From Lasioglossum baleicum (lineage: Eukaryota > Arthropoda > Insecta > Hymenoptera > Halictidae): a stretch of DNA of 64,000 bases. Numbering within the stretch: position 1 is the stretch's first letter; the number at the start of each line of letters is the position of its first letter. This document shows, in pieces, positions 12,047-26,328 of the stretch. The stretch lies in assembly GCF_051020765.1 (NCBI RefSeq), contig NC_134936.1, positions 1-64,000 on the forward strand, in the 5' to 3' direction. The notes beneath the pieces were generated by a model that ran no database searches, was not told the origin of the DNA, and saw nothing but the letters and a program-made list of their open reading frames with translations. The translations under genes were made by a program, and so were the position numbers.

Positions 12047-14430
12047 GATTCGCCGATTCATCGTTTCAGAAGTGTATTTCTGTGCGGAATCGCTGTTTCG
12101 CGTGCTAGATCAGTGCATTTGCATGCAAATATGCGAAATTGGCACAGAAACTCCGATTCGGCCAGCACTATAACGATTTAATCGAGCTTATATCAGATTC
12201 GACGATTCATCGTTTCAGAAGTGTATTTCTGTGCGGAATCGCTGTTTCGCGTGCTAGATCAGTGCATTTGCATGCAAATATGCGAAATTGGCACAGAAAC
12301 TCCAATTCGGCAAGCACATTCACGATTTATACGAGCTTATGTCAGATTCGACGATTCATCCTTTCAGAAGTGTATTTCTGTGCGGAATCGCTGTTTCGCG
12401 TGCTAGATCAGTGCATTTGCATGCAAATATGCGAAATTGGCACAGAAACTCCGATTCGGCGAGCACGATCACGATTTATTCGAGCTTATGACAGATTCGG
12501 CGATTCGTCGTTTCAGAAGTGTATTTCTGTGCGGAATCGCTGTTTCGCGTGTTAGATCAGTGCATTTGAATGCAAATATGCAAAATGGCACAGAAACTCC
12601 GATTCGGCAAGCACGATCACGATTTATTCGAGCTTATGTCAGATTCCACGTTTCTTCGTTTCAGATGTGTATTTCGGTGCGGAATCGCTGTTTCGCGTGC
12701 AAGATCAGTACATTTGCATGCAAATATGCGAAATTTTCACAGAAACTCCGATTCGGCAAGCACTATAACGATTTTTTCGAGCTTATGTCAGATTCGACGA
12801 TTCATCGTTTCAGAAGTGTATTTCTGTGCGGAATCGCTGTTTCGCGTGCTAGATCAATGCATTTGCAAGCAAATATGCGAAATTGGCACAGAAACTCCAA
12901 TTCGGCAAGCACGATCACGATTTATTCGAGCTTATGTCAGATTCGACGATTCGTCGTTTCAGAAGTGTATTTCTGTGCGGAATCGCTGTTTCCCGTGCTA
13001 GATCAGTGCATTTGCATGCAAATATGCGAAATTGGCACAGAAACTCCAATTCGGCAAGCACAATCACGATTTATACGAGCTTATGTCAGATTCGACGATT
13101 CATCGTTTCAGATGTGTATTTCGGTGCGGAATCGCTGTTAAGCGTGCTAGATCAGTACACATGCATGCAGATATGCGAAATTGGCACTGGAACTCCGATC
13201 GGCAAGCACGATCACGATTTATACGAGCTTATGTCAGATTCGCCGATTCATCGTTTCAGAAGTGTATTTCTGTGCGGAATCGCTGTTTCGCGTGCTAGAT
13301 CAGTGCATTTGAATGCAAATATGCAAAATGGCACACAAACTCCGATTCGGCAAGCACGATCACGATTTATTCGAGCTTATGTCAGATTCCACGATTCTTC
13401 GTTTCAGATGTGTATTTCGGTGCGGAATCGCTGTTTCGCTTGCAATATCAGTGCATTTGCATGCAAATATGCGAAATTTTCACAGAAACTCCGATTCGGC
13501 AAGCACTATCACGATTTATACGAGCTTATGTCAGATTCGACGATTCATCGTTTCAGAAGTGTATTTCTGTGCGGAATCGCAGTTTCCCGTGCTAGATCAG
13601 TGCATTTGCATGCAAATATGCGAAATTGGCACAGAAACTCCTATTCGGCAAGCACAATCACGATTTATACGAGCTTATGTCAGATTCGCCGATTCATCGT
13701 TTCATAAGTGTATTTCTGTGCGACATCGCTGTTTCGCGTGCTAGATCAGTGCATTTGCATGCAAATAGGCGAAATTGGCACTGAAACTCCGATTCGGCAA
13801 ACGCGATCACGACTTATACGAGCTTATGTCAGATTCGACGATTCATCCTTTCAGAAGTGTATTTCTGTCCGGAATCGCTGTTTCGCGTGCAAGATCAGTG
13901 CATTTGCATGCAAATATGCGAAATTTTCACAGAAACTCCGATGCGGCAAGCACTATCACGATTTATACGAGCTTATGTCAGATTCGACGATTCATCGTTT
14001 CAGAAGTGTATTTCTGTGCGGAATCGCTGTTTCGCCTGCTAGATCAGTGCATTTGAATGCAAATATGCAAAATGGCACACAAACTCCGATTCGGCAAGCA
14101 CGATCACGATTTATTCGAGCTTATGTCAGATTCCACGATTCTTCGTTTCAGATGTGTTTTTCGGTGCGGAATCGCTGTTTCGCGTGCAAGATCAGTGCAT
14201 TTGCATGCAAATATGCGAAATTTTCACAGAAACTCCGATTCGGCAAGCACTATCACGATTTATACCAGCTTATGTCAGATTCGCCGATTCATCGTTTCAG
14301 AAGTGTATTTCTGTGCGGAATCGCTGTTTCGCGTGCTAGATCAGTGCATTTGCATGCAAATATGCGAAATTGGCACAGAAACTCCGATTCGGCAAGCACT
14401 ATAACGATTTAATCGAGCTTATGTCAGATT
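11705..14430 (+). repeat. Block E, long copy 1
   Basis: About 2.7 kb matching 21,523-24,248 at offset 9,818 (66 units). Shared rare markers are GGAATCGCAGTTTCCC, TTTCATAAGTG, GTGCGACATCGC, CAAATAGGCGAAATTGG and TCTGTCCGG. Three single-base differences were noticed: GATGCGG versus GATTCGG near 13,940, CTCCGATT versus CTCCAATT near 14,088, and no other consistent ones except in the unit at about 13,940. Confidence 0.85.
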
Positions 14431-15193
14431 CGACGATTCGTCGTTTCAGAAGTGTATTTCTGTGCGGAATCGCTGTTTCCCGTGCTAGATCAGTGCATTT
14501 GCATGCAAATATGCGAAATTGGCACAGAAACTCCAATTCGGCAAGCACAATCACGATTTATACGAGCTTATGTCAGATTCGACGATTCATCGTTTCAGAT
14601 GTGTATTTCGGTGCGGAATCGCTGTTAAGCGTGCTAGATCAGTACACATGCATGCAGATATGCGAAATTGGCACTGGAACTCCGATCGGCAAGCACGATC
14701 ACGATTTATACGAGCTTATGTCAGATTCGCCGATTCATCGTTTCAGAAGTGTATTTCTGTGCGGAATCGCTGTTTCGCCTGCTAGATCAGTGCATTTGAA
14801 TGCAAATATGCAAAATGGCACACAAACTCCGATTCGGCAAGCACGATCACGATTTATTCGAGCTTATGTCAGATTCCACGATTCTTAGTTTCAGATGTGT
14901 TTTTCGGTGCGGAATCGCTGTTTCGCGTGCAAGATCAGTGCATTTGCATGCAAATATGCGAAATTTTCACAGAAACTCCGATTCGGCAAGCACTATCACG
15001 ATTTATACCAGCTTATGTCAGATTCGCCGATTCATCGTTTCAGAAGTGTATTTCTGTGCGGAATCGCTGTTTCGCGTGCTAGATCAGTGCATTTGCATGC
15101 AAATATGCGAAATTGGCACAGAAACTCCGATTCGGCAAGCACTATAACGATTTAATCGAGCTTATGTCAGATTCCACGTTTCTTCGTTTCAGA
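14413..15193 (+). repeat. 8-unit repeat, left copy
   Basis: This copy is repeated 1,190 bp downstream at 15,603-16,383. It contains the marker GATTCTTAGTTTCAG and the TGTGTTTTTCGG unit. It also matches the 1-2 kb region of block A at offset 13,380, so it is an older segment locally duplicated. Confidence 0.8.
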
Positions 15194-15602
15194 AGTGTAT
15201 TTCTGTGCGGAATCGCTGTTTCGCGTGCTAGATCAGTGCATTTGCATGCAAATATGCGAAATTGGCACAGAAACTCCAATTCGGCAAGCACATTCACGAT
15301 TTATACGAGCTTATGTCAGATTCGACGATTCATCCTTTCAGAAGTGTATTTCTGTGCGGAATCGCTGTTTCGCGTGCAAGATCAGTACATTTGCATGCAA
15401 ATATGCGAAATTTTCACAGAAACTCCGATTCGGCAAGCACTATAACGATTTTTTCGAGCTTATGTCAGATTCGACGATTCATCGTTTCAGAAGTGTATTT
15501 CTGTGCGGAATCGCTGTTTCGCGTGCTAGATCAATGCATTTGCAAGCAAATATGCGAAATTGGCACAGAAACTCCAATTCGGCAAGCACGATCACGATTT
15601 AT

Positions 15603-16383
15603 TCGAGCTTACGTCAGATTCGACGATTCGTCGTTTCAGAAGTGTATTTCTGTGCGGAATCGCTGTTTCCCGAGCTAGATCAGTGCATTTGCATGCAAAT
15701 ATGCGAAATTGGCACAGAAACTCCAATTCGGCAAGCACAATCACGATTTATACGAGCTTATGTCAGATTCGACGATTCATCGTTTCAGATGTGTATTTCG
15801 GTGCGGAATCGCTGTTAAGCGTGCTAGATCAGTACACATGCATGCAGATATGCGAAATTGGCACTGGAACTCCGATCGGCAAGCACGATCACGATTTATA
15901 CGAGCTTATGTCAGATTCGCCGATTCATCGTTTCAGAAGTGTATTTCTGTGCGGAATCGCTGTTTCGCCTGCTAGATCAGTGCATTTGAATGCAAATATG
16001 CAAAATGGCACACAAACTCCGATTCGGCAAGCACGATCACGATTTATTCGAGCTTATGTCAGATTCCACGATTCTTAGTTTCAGATGTGTTTTTCGGTGC
16101 GGAATCGCTGTTTCGCGTGCAAGATCAGTGCATTTGCATGCAAATATGCGAAATTTTCACAGAAACTCCGATTCGGCAAGCACTATCACGATTTATACCA
16201 GCTTATGTCAGATTCGCCGATTCATCGTTTCAGAAGTGTATTTCTGTGCGGAATCGCTGTTTCGCGTGCTAGATCAGTGCATTTGCATGCAAATATGCGA
16301 AATTGGCACAGAAACTCCGATTCGGCAAGCACTATAACGATTTAATCGAGCTTATGTCAGATTCCACGTTTCTTCGTTTCAGA
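15603..16383 (+). repeat. 8-unit repeat, right copy
   Basis: This is the partner of 14,413-15,193. Two private changes were seen: CTTACGTCAG near 15,611 and CCCGAGCTAG near 15,673. From 16,384 to 16,673 two class D-type units bridge into block A. Confidence 0.8.
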
Positions 16384-16673
16384 TGTGTATTTCGGTGCGG
16401 AATCGCTGTTTCGCGTGCAAGATCAGTGCATTTGCATGCAAATATGCGAAATTTTCACAGAAACTCCGATTCGGCAAGCACTATAACGATTTTTACGAGC
16501 TTATGTCAGATTCGACGATTCATCGTTTCAGAAGTGTATTTCTGTGCGGAATCGCTGTTTCGCGTGCTAGATCAGTGCATTTGTATGCAAATATGCGAAA
16601 TTGGCAGAGAAACTCCAATTCGGCAAACGCGATCACGATATATTCGAGCTTATGTCAGATTCGACGATTCGTC

Positions 16674-19600
16674 GTTTCAGAAGTGTATTTCTGTGCGGAA
16701 TCGCTGTTTCCCGTGCTAGATCAGTGCATTTGCATGCAAACATGCAAAATGGCCCAGAAACTCCGATTCGGCAAGCACGATCACGATTTATTCGTGCTTA
16801 TGTCAGATTCCACGATTCTTCGTTTCAGAAGTGTATTTCTGTGCCGAATCGCTGTTTCGCGTGCTAGATCAGTGCATTTGCATGCAAATATGCGAAATTG
16901 GCACAGAAGCTCCGATTCGGCAAGCACTATAACGATTTAATCCAGCTTATATCAGATTCGACGATTCATCGTTTCAGAAGTGTATTTCTGTGCGGAATCG
17001 CTGTTTCGCGTGCTAGATCAATGCATTTGCATGCAAATATGCGAAATTGGCACAGAAACTCCAATTCCGCAAGCACGATCACGATTTATACAAGCTTATG
17101 TCAGATTCGCCGATTCATCGTTTCAGAAGTGTATTTCTGTGCGGAATCGCTGTTTCGCGTGCTAGATCAGTGCATTTGCATGCAAATATGCGAAATTGGC
17201 ACAGAAACTCCGATTCGGCAAGCACTATAACGATTTAATCGAGCTTATATCAGATTCGACGATTCATCGTTTCAGAAGTGTATTTCTGTGCGGAATCGCT
17301 GTTTCGCGTGCTAGATCAGTGCATTTGCATGCAAATATGCGAAATTGGCACAGAAACTCCAATTCGGCAAGCACATTCACGATTTATACGAGCTTATGTC
17401 AGATTCGACGATTCATCCTTTCAGAAGTGTATTTCTGTGCGGAATCGCTGTTTCGCGTGCTAGATCAGTGCATTTGAATGCAAATATGCAAAATGGCACA
17501 GAAACTCCGATTCGGCAAGCACGATCACGATTTATTCGAGCTTATGTCAGATTCCACGTTTCTTCGTTTCAGATGTGTATTTCGGTGCGGAATCGCTGTT
17601 TCGCGTGCAAGATCAGTACATTTGCATGGAAATATGCGAAATTTTCACAGAAACTCCGATTCGGCAAGCACTATAACGATTTTTTCGAGCTTATGTCAGA
17701 TTCGACGATTCATCGTTTCAGAAGTGTATTTCTGTGCGGAATCGCTGTTTCGCGTGCTAGATCAATGCATTTGCAAGCAAATATGCGAAATTGGCACAGA
17801 AACTCCAATTCGGCAAGCACGATCACGATTTATTCGAGCTTATGTCAGATTCGACGATTCGTCGTTTCAGAAGTGTATTTCTGTGCGGAATCGCTGTTTC
17901 CCGTGCTAGATCAGTGCATTTGCATGCAAATATGCGAAATTGGCACAGAAACTCCAATTCGGCAAGCACAATCACGATTTATACGAGCTTATGTCAGATT
18001 CGACGATTCATCGTTTCAGATGTGTATTTCGGTGCGGAATCGCTGTTAAGCGTGCTAGATCAGTACACATGCATGCAGATATGCGAAATTGGCACTGGAA
18101 CTCCGATCGGCAAGCACGATCACGATTTATACGAGCTTATGTCAGATTCGCCGATTCATCGTTTCAGAAGTGTATTTCTGTGCGGAATCGCTGTTTCGCC
18201 TGCTAGATCAGTGCATTTGAATGCAAATATGCAAAATGGCACACAAACTCCGATTCGGCAAGCACGATCACGATTTATTCGAGCTTATGTCAGATTCCAC
18301 GATTCTTAGTTTCAGATGTGTTTTTCGGTGCGGAATCGCTGTTTCGCGTGCAAGATCAGTGCATTTGCATGCAAATATGCGAAATTTTCACAGAAACTCC
18401 GATTCGGCAAGCACTATCACGATTTATACCAGCTTATGTCAGATTCGCCGATTCATCGTTTCAGAAGTGTATTTCTGTGCGGAATCGCTGTTTCGCGTGC
18501 TAGATCAGTGCATTTGCATGCAAATATGCGAAATTGGCACAGAAACTCCGATTCGGCAAGCACTATAACGATTTAATCGAGCTTATGTCAGATTCCACGT
18601 TTCTTCGTTTCAGAAGTGTATTTCTGTGCGGAATCGCTGTTTCGCGTGCTAGATCAGTGCATTTGCATGCAAATATGCGAAATTGGCACAGAAACTCCAA
18701 TTCGGCAAGCACATTCACGATTTATACGAGCTTATGTCAGATTCGACGATTCATCCTTTCAGAAGTGTATTTCTGTGCGGAATCGCTGTTTCGCGTGCTA
18801 GATCAGTGCATTTGCATGCAAATATGCGAAATTGGCACAGAAACTCCGATTCGGCGAGCACGATCACGATTTATTCGAGCTTATGACAGATTCGGCGATT
18901 CGTCGTTTCAGAAGTGTATTTCTGTGCGGAATCGCTGTTTCGCGTGCTAGATCAGTGCATTTGCATGCCAATATGCGAAATTGGCACAGAAACTCCAATT
19001 CGGCAAGTACATTCACGATTTATACGAGCTTATGTCAGATTCCACGTTTCTTCGTTTCAGATGTGTATTTCGGTGCGGAATCGCTGTTTCGCGTGCAAGA
19101 TCAGTGCATTTGCATGCAAATATGCGAAATTTTCACAGAAACTCCGATTCGGCAAGCACTATAACGATTTTTTCGAGCTTATGTCAGATTCGACGATTCA
19201 TCGTTTCAGAAGTGTATTTCTGTGCGGAATCGCTGTTTCGCGTGCTAGATCAGTGCATTTGTATGCAAATATGCGAAATTGGCAGAGAAACTCCAATTCG
19301 GCAAACGCGATCACGATTTATTCGAGCTTATGTCAGATTCGACGATTCGTCGTTTCAGAAGTGTATTTCTGTGCCGAATCGCTGTTTCGCGTGCTAGATC
19401 AGTGCATTTGCATGCAAATATGCGAAATTGGCACAGAAACTCCGATTCGGCAAGCACTATAACGATTTAATCCAGCTTATATCAGATTCGACGATTCATC
19501 GTTTCAGAAGTGTATTTCTGTGCGGAATCGCTGCTTCGCGTGCTAGATCAGTGCATTTGCATGCAAATATGCGAAATTGGCACAGAAACTCCAATTCGGC

Positions 19601-20914
19601 AAGCACGATCACGATTTATACGAGCTTATGTCAGATGCGACGATTTATCCTTTCAGAAGTGTATTTCTGTGCGGAATCGCTGTTTCGCGTGTTAGATCAG
19701 TGCATTTGAATGCAAATATGCAAAATGGCACAGAAACTCCGATTCGGCAAGCACGATCACGATTTATTCGAGCTTATGTCAGATTCCACGTTTGTTCGTT
19801 TCAGATGTGTATTTCGGTGCGGAATCGCTGTTTCGCGTGCAAGATCAGTACATTTGCATGCAAATATGCGAAATTTTCACAGAAACTCCGATTCGGCAAG
19901 CACTATAACGATTTTTTCGAGCTTATGTCAGATTCGACGATTCATCGTTTCAGAAGTGTATTTCTGTGCGGAATCGCTGTTTCGCGTGCTAGATCAATGC
20001 ATTTGCAAGCAAATATGCGAAATTGGCACAGAAACTCCAATTCGGCAAGCACGATCACGATTTATTCGAGCTTATGTCAGATTCGACGATTCGTCGTTTC
20101 AGAAGTGTATTTCTGTGCGGAATTGCTGTTTCCCGTGCTAGATCAGTGCATTTGCATGCAAATATGCGAAATTGGCACAGAAACTCCAATTCGGCAAGCA
20201 CAATCACGATTTATACGAGCTTATGTCAGATTCGACGATTCATCGTTTCAGATGTGTATTTCGATGCGGAATCGCTGTTAAGCGTGCTAGATCAGTACAC
20301 ATGCATGCAGATATGCGAAATTGGCACTGGAACTCCGATCGGCAAGCACGATCACGATTTATACGAGCTTATGTCAGATTCGACGATTCATCGTTTCAGA
20401 AGTGTATTTCTGTGCGGAATCGCTGTTTCGCGTGCTAGATCAGTGCATTTGCAAGCAAATATGCGAAATTGGCACAGAAACTCCAATTCGGCAAGCACGA
20501 TCACGATTTATTCGAGCTTATGTCAGATTCGACGATTCGTCGTTTCAGAAGTGTATTTCTGTGCGGAATTGCTGTTTCCCGTGCTAGATCAGTGCATTTG
20601 CATGCAAATATGCGAAATTGGCACAGAAACTCCAATTCGGCAAGCACAATCACGATTTATACGAGCTTATGTCAGATTCGACGATTCATCGTTTCAGATG
20701 TGTATTTCGATGCGGAATCGCTGTTAAGCGTGCTAGATCAGTACACATGCATGCAGATATGCGAAATTGGCACTGGAACTCCGATCGGCAAGCACGATCA
20801 CGATTTATACGAGCTTATGTCAGATTCGACGATTCATCGTTTCAGAAGTGTATTTCTGTGCGGAATCGCTGTTTCGCGTGCTAGATCAATGCATTTGCAA
20901 GCAAATATGCAAAA
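16674..20914 (+). repeat. Block A, right copy
   Basis: This is the partner of 22-3,690. Compared with the left copy it has one extra monomer at 17,196-17,344 and a duplicated 3-monomer segment (20,023-20,468 repeated at 20,469-20,914). Both differences are whole units in register, as expected from unequal exchange or conversion. Its end part, from about 19,075, also belongs to family B. Confidence 0.85.
20023..20914 (+). repeat. 3-unit tandem duplication (446 bp), two copies
   Basis: The units at 20,023, 20,172 and 20,321 recur at 20,469, 20,618 and 20,767. The copies share GGAATTGCTG and TTCGATGCGG. The right copy ends with ATCAATGCATTTGCAAGC and the left with ATCAGTGCATTTGCAAGC. The other A copy (3,222-3,666) has the segment only once. 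Confidence 0.85.
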
Positions 20915-21522
20915 TGGCACACAAACTCCGATTCTTCAAGCACGATCACGATTTATTCGAGCTTATGTCAGATTCCACGATTCTTCGTTTCAGATGTGTA
21001 TTTCGGTGCGGAATCGCTGTTTCGCGTGCTAGATCAGTGCATTTGTATGCAAATATGCGAAATTGGCAGAGAAACTCCAATTCGGCAAACGCGATCACGA
21101 TTTATTCGAGCTTATGTTAGATTCGACGATTCGTCGTTTCAGAAGTGTATTTCTGTGCGGAATCGCTGTTTCCCGTGCTAGATCAGTGCATTTGCATGCA
21201 AATATGCGAAATTGGCACAGAAGCTCCGATTCGGCAAGCACTATAACGATTTAATCCAGCTTATATCAGATTCGACGATTCATCGTTTCAGAAGTGTATT
21301 TCTGTGCGGAATCGCTGTTAAGCGTGCTAGATCAGTACATATGCATGCAGATATACGAAATTGGCACTGGAACTCCGATTCGGCAAGCACGATCACGATT
21401 TATACGAGCTTATGTCAGATTCGCCGATTCATCGTTTCAGAAGTGTATTTCTGTGCGGAATCGCTGTTAAGCGTGCTAGATCAGTACATATGCATGCAGA
21501 TATACGAAATTGGCACTGGAAC
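20915..21522 (+). repeat. Condensed B-like segment with unit deletions
   Basis: The order of units follows 3,667-4,467, but the units corresponding to 3,816 and 4,113 are missing. A unit of the CATATGCATGCAG class is repeated in tandem (21,361 and 21,510). The three-unit stretch starting at 21,212 recurs at 21,659 (447 bp). Confidence 0.7.
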
Positions 21523-24248
21523 TCCGATTCGGCAAGCACGATCACGATTTATTCGTGCTTATGTCAGATTCTACGATTCTTCGTTTCAGAAGTGTATTTC
21601 TGTGCCGAATCGCTGTTTCGCGTGCTAGATCAGTGCATTTGCATGCAAATATGCGAAATTGGCACAGAAGCTCCGATTCGGCAAGCACTATAACGATTTA
21701 ATCCAGCTTATATCAGATTCGACGATTCATCGTTTCAGAAGTGTATTTCTGTGCGGAATCGCTGTTAAGCGTGCTAGATCAGTACATATGCATGCAGATA
21801 TACGAAATTGGCACTGGAACTCCGATTCGGCAAGCACGATCACGATTTATACGAGCTTATGTCAGATTCGCCGATTCATCGTTTCAGAAGTGTATTTCTG
21901 TGCGGAATCGCTGTTTCGCGTGCTAGATCAGTGCATTTGCATGCAAATATGCGAAATTGGCACAGAAACTCCGATTCGGCCAGCACTATAACGATTTAAT
22001 CGAGCTTATATCAGATTCGACGATTCATCGTTTCAGAAGTGTATTTCTGTGCGGAATCGCTGTTTCGCGTGCTAGATCAGTGCATTTGCATGCAAATATG
22101 CGAAATTGGCACAGAAACTCCAATTCGGCAAGCACATTCACGATTTATACGAGCTTATGTCAGATTCGACGATTCATCCTTTCAGAAGTGTATTTCTGTG
22201 CGGAATCGCTGTTTCGCGTGCTAGATCAGTGCATTTGCATGCAAATATGCGAAATTGGCACAGAAACTCCGATTCGGCGAGCACGATCACGATTTATTCG
22301 AGCTTATGACAGATTCGGCGATTCGTCGTTTCAGAAGTGTATTTCTGTGCGGAATCGCTGTTTCGCGTGTTAGATCAGTGCATTTGAATGCAAATATGCA
22401 AAATGGCACAGAAACTCCGATTCGGCAAGCACGATCACGATTTATTCGAGCTTATGTCAGATTCCACGTTTCTTCGTTTCAGATGTGTATTTCGGTGCGG
22501 AATCGCTGTTTCGCGTGCAAGATCAGTACATTTGCATGCAAATATGCGAAATTTTCACAGAAACTCCGATTCGGCAAGCACTATAACGATTTTTTCGAGC
22601 TTATGTCAGATTCGACGATTCATCGTTTCAGAAGTGTATTTCTGTGCGGAATCGCTGTTTCGCGTGCTAGATCAATGCATTTGCAAGCAAATATGCGAAA
22701 TTGGCACAGAAACTCCAATTCGGCAAGCACGATCACGATTTATTCGAGCTTATGTCAGATTCGACGATTCGTCGTTTCAGAAGTGTATTTCTGTGCGGAA
22801 TCGCTGTTTCCCGTGCTAGATCAGTGCATTTGCATGCAAATATGCGAAATTGGCACAGAAACTCCAATTCGGCAAGCACAATCACGATTTATACGAGCTT
22901 ATGTCAGATTCGACGATTCATCGTTTCAGATGTGTATTTCGGTGCGGAATCGCTGTTAAGCGTGCTAGATCAGTACACATGCATGCAGATATGCGAAATT
23001 GGCACTGGAACTCCGATCGGCAAGCACGATCACGATTTATACGAGCTTATGTCAGATTCGCCGATTCATCGTTTCAGAAGTGTATTTCTGTGCGGAATCG
23101 CTGTTTCGCGTGCTAGATCAGTGCATTTGAATGCAAATATGCAAAATGGCACACAAACTCCGATTCGGCAAGCACGATCACGATTTATTCGAGCTTATGT
23201 CAGATTCCACGATTCTTCGTTTCAGATGTGTATTTCGGTGCGGAATCGCTGTTTCGCTTGCAATATCAGTGCATTTGCATGCAAATATGCGAAATTTTCA
23301 CAGAAACTCCGATTCGGCAAGCACTATCACGATTTATACGAGCTTATGTCAGATTCGACGATTCATCGTTTCAGAAGTGTATTTCTGTGCGGAATCGCAG
23401 TTTCCCGTGCTAGATCAGTGCATTTGCATGCAAATATGCGAAATTGGCACAGAAACTCCTATTCGGCAAGCACAATCACGATTTATACGAGCTTATGTCA
23501 GATTCGCCGATTCATCGTTTCATAAGTGTATTTCTGTGCGACATCGCTGTTTCGCGTGCTAGATCAGTGCATTTGCATGCAAATAGGCGAAATTGGCACT
23601 GAAACTCCGATTCGGCAAACGCGATCACGACTTATACGAGCTTATGTCAGATTCGACGATTCATCCTTTCAGAAGTGTATTTCTGTCCGGAATCGCTGTT
23701 TCGCGTGCAAGATCAGTGCATTTGCATGCAAATATGCGAAATTTTCACAGAAACTCCGATTCGGCAAGCACTATCACGATTTATACGAGCTTATGTCAGA
23801 TTCGACGATTCATCGTTTCAGAAGTGTATTTCTGTGCGGAATCGCTGTTTCGCCTGCTAGATCAGTGCATTTGAATGCAAATATGCAAAATGGCACACAA
23901 ACTCCAATTCGGCAAGCACGATCACGATTTATTCGAGCTTATGTCAGATTCCACGATTCTTCGTTTCAGATGTGTTTTTCGGTGCGGAATCGCTGTTTCG
24001 CGTGCAAGATCAGTGCATTTGCATGCAAATATGCGAAATTTTCACAGAAACTCCGATTCGGCAAGCACTATCACGATTTATACCAGCTTATGTCAGATTC
24101 GCCGATTCATCGTTTCAGAAGTGTATTTCTGTGCGGAATCGCTGTTTCGCGTGCTAGATCAGTGCATTTGCATGCAAATATGCGAAATTGGCACAGAAAC
24201 TCCGATTCGGCAAGCACTATAACGATTTAATCGAGCTTATGTCAGATT
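21523..24248 (+). repeat. Block E, long copy 2
   Basis: This is the partner of 11,705-14,430 at constant offset 9,818. It retains the same rare markers (GCAGTTTCCC, CATAAGTG, CGACATCGC, CAAATAGGCG). It ends where copy 1 switches to GATTCGACGATTCGTCG and this copy to GATTCCACGTTTCTTCG. Confidence 0.85.
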
Positions 24249-26328
24249 CCACGTTTCTTCGTTTCAGAAGTGTATTTCTGTGCGGAATCGCTGTTTCGCG
24301 TGCTAGATCAGTGCATTTGCATGCAAATATGCGAAATTGGCACAGAAACTCCAATTCGGCAAGCACATTCACGATTTATACGAGCTTATGTCAGATTCGA
24401 CGATTCATCCTTTCAGAAGTGTATTTCTGTGCGGAATCGCTGTTTCGCGTGCTAGATCAGTGCATTTGCATGCAAATATGCGAAATTGGCACAGAAACTC
24501 CGATTCGGCGAGCACGATCACGATTTATTCGAGCTTATGACAGATTCGGCGATTCGTCGTTTCAGAAGTGTATTTCTGTGCGGAATCGCTGTTTCGCGTG
24601 CTAGATCAGTGCATTTGCATGCCAATATGCGAAATTGGCACAGAAACTCCAATTCGGCAAGTACATTCACGATTTATACGAGCTTATGTCAGATGCGACG
24701 ATTTATCCTTTCAGAAGTGTATTTCTGTGCGCAATCGCTGTTTCGCGTGTTAGATCAGTGCATTTGAATGCAAATATGCAAAATGGCACAGAAACTCCGA
24801 TTCGGCAAGCACGATCACGATTTATTCGAGCTTATGTCAGATTCCACGTTTCTTCGTTTCAGATGTGTATTTCGGTGCGGAATCGCTGTTTCGCGTGCAA
24901 GATCTGTGCATTTGCATGCAAATATGCGAAATTTTCACAGAAACTCCGATTCGGCAAGCACTATAACGATTTTTTCGAGCTTATGTCAGATTCGACGATT
25001 CATCGTTTCAGAAGTGTATTTCTGTGCGGAATCGCTGTTTCGCGTGCTAGATCAGTGCATTTGTATGCAAATATGCGAAATTGGCAGAGAAACTCCAATT
25101 CGGCAAACGCGATCACGATTTATTCGAGCTTATGTCAGATTCGACGATTCGTCGTTTCAGAAGTGTAATTCTGTGCCGAATCGCTGTTTCGCGTGCTAGA
25201 TCAGTGCATTTGCATGCAAATATGCGAAATTGGCACAGAAACTCCGATTCGGCAAGCACTATAACGATTTAATCGAGCTTATATCAGATTCGACGATTCA
25301 TCGTTTCAGAAGTGTATTTCTGTGCGGAATCGCTGTTTCGCGTGCTAGATCAGTGCATTTGCATGCAAATATGCGAAATTGGCACAGAAACTCCAATTCG
25401 GCAAGCACAATCACGATTTATACGAGCTTATGTCAGATTTGACGATTCATCGTTTCAGATGTGTATTTCGGTGCGGAATCGCTGTTAAGCGTGCTAGATC
25501 AGTACACATGCATGCAGATATGCGAAATTGGCACTGGAACTCCGATCGGCAAGCACGATCACGATTTATACGAGCTTATGTCAGATTCGCCGATTCATCG
25601 TTTCAGAAGTGTATTTCTGTGCGGAATCGCTGTTTCGCGTGCTAGATCAGTGCATTTGAATGCAAATATGCAAAATGGCACACAAACTCCGATTCGGCAA
25701 GCACGATCACGATTTATTCGAGCTTATGTCAGATTCCACGATTCTTAGTTTCAGATGTGTTTTTCGGTGCGGAATCGCTGTTTCGCGTGCAAGATCAGTG
25801 CATTTGCATGCAAATATGCGAAATTTTCACAGAAACTCCGATTCGGCAAGCACTATCACGATTTATACCAGCTTATGTCAGGATTCGCCGATTCATCGTT
25901 TCAGAAGTGTATTTCTGTGCGGAATCGCTGTTTCGCGTGCTAGATCAGTGCATTTGCATGCAAATATGCGAAATTGGCACAGAAACTCCGATTCGGCAAG
26001 CACTATAACGATTTAATCGAGCTTATGTCAGATTCCACGTTTCTTCGTTTCAGAAGTGTATTTCTGTGCGGAATCGCTGTTTCGCGTGCTAGATCAGTGC
26101 ATTTGCATGCAAATATGCGAAATTGGCACAGAAACTCCAATTCGGCAAGCACATTCACGATTTATACGAGCTTATGTCAGATTCGACGATTCATCCTTTC
26201 AGAAGTGTATTTCTGTGCGGAATCGCTGTTTCGCGTGCTAGATCAGTGCATTTGCATGCAAATATGCGAAATTGGCACAGAAACTCCGATTCGGCGAGCA
26301 CGATCACGATTTATTCGAGCTTATGTCA
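24249..26328 (+). repeat. Mosaic of short repeated segments
   Basis: Units at 24,188-24,500 recur 1,786 bp downstream (25,974 onward), and 24,840-25,275 recurs 1,489 bp downstream. A 1-bp insertion, TGTCAGGATTCGCC at about 25,881, makes a 150-bp unit; the same insertion occurs at about 30,043 and 32,419. A BglII-type AGATCT at 24,900-24,905 marks the segment shared with 26,389 and 33,224. Confidence 0.8.
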
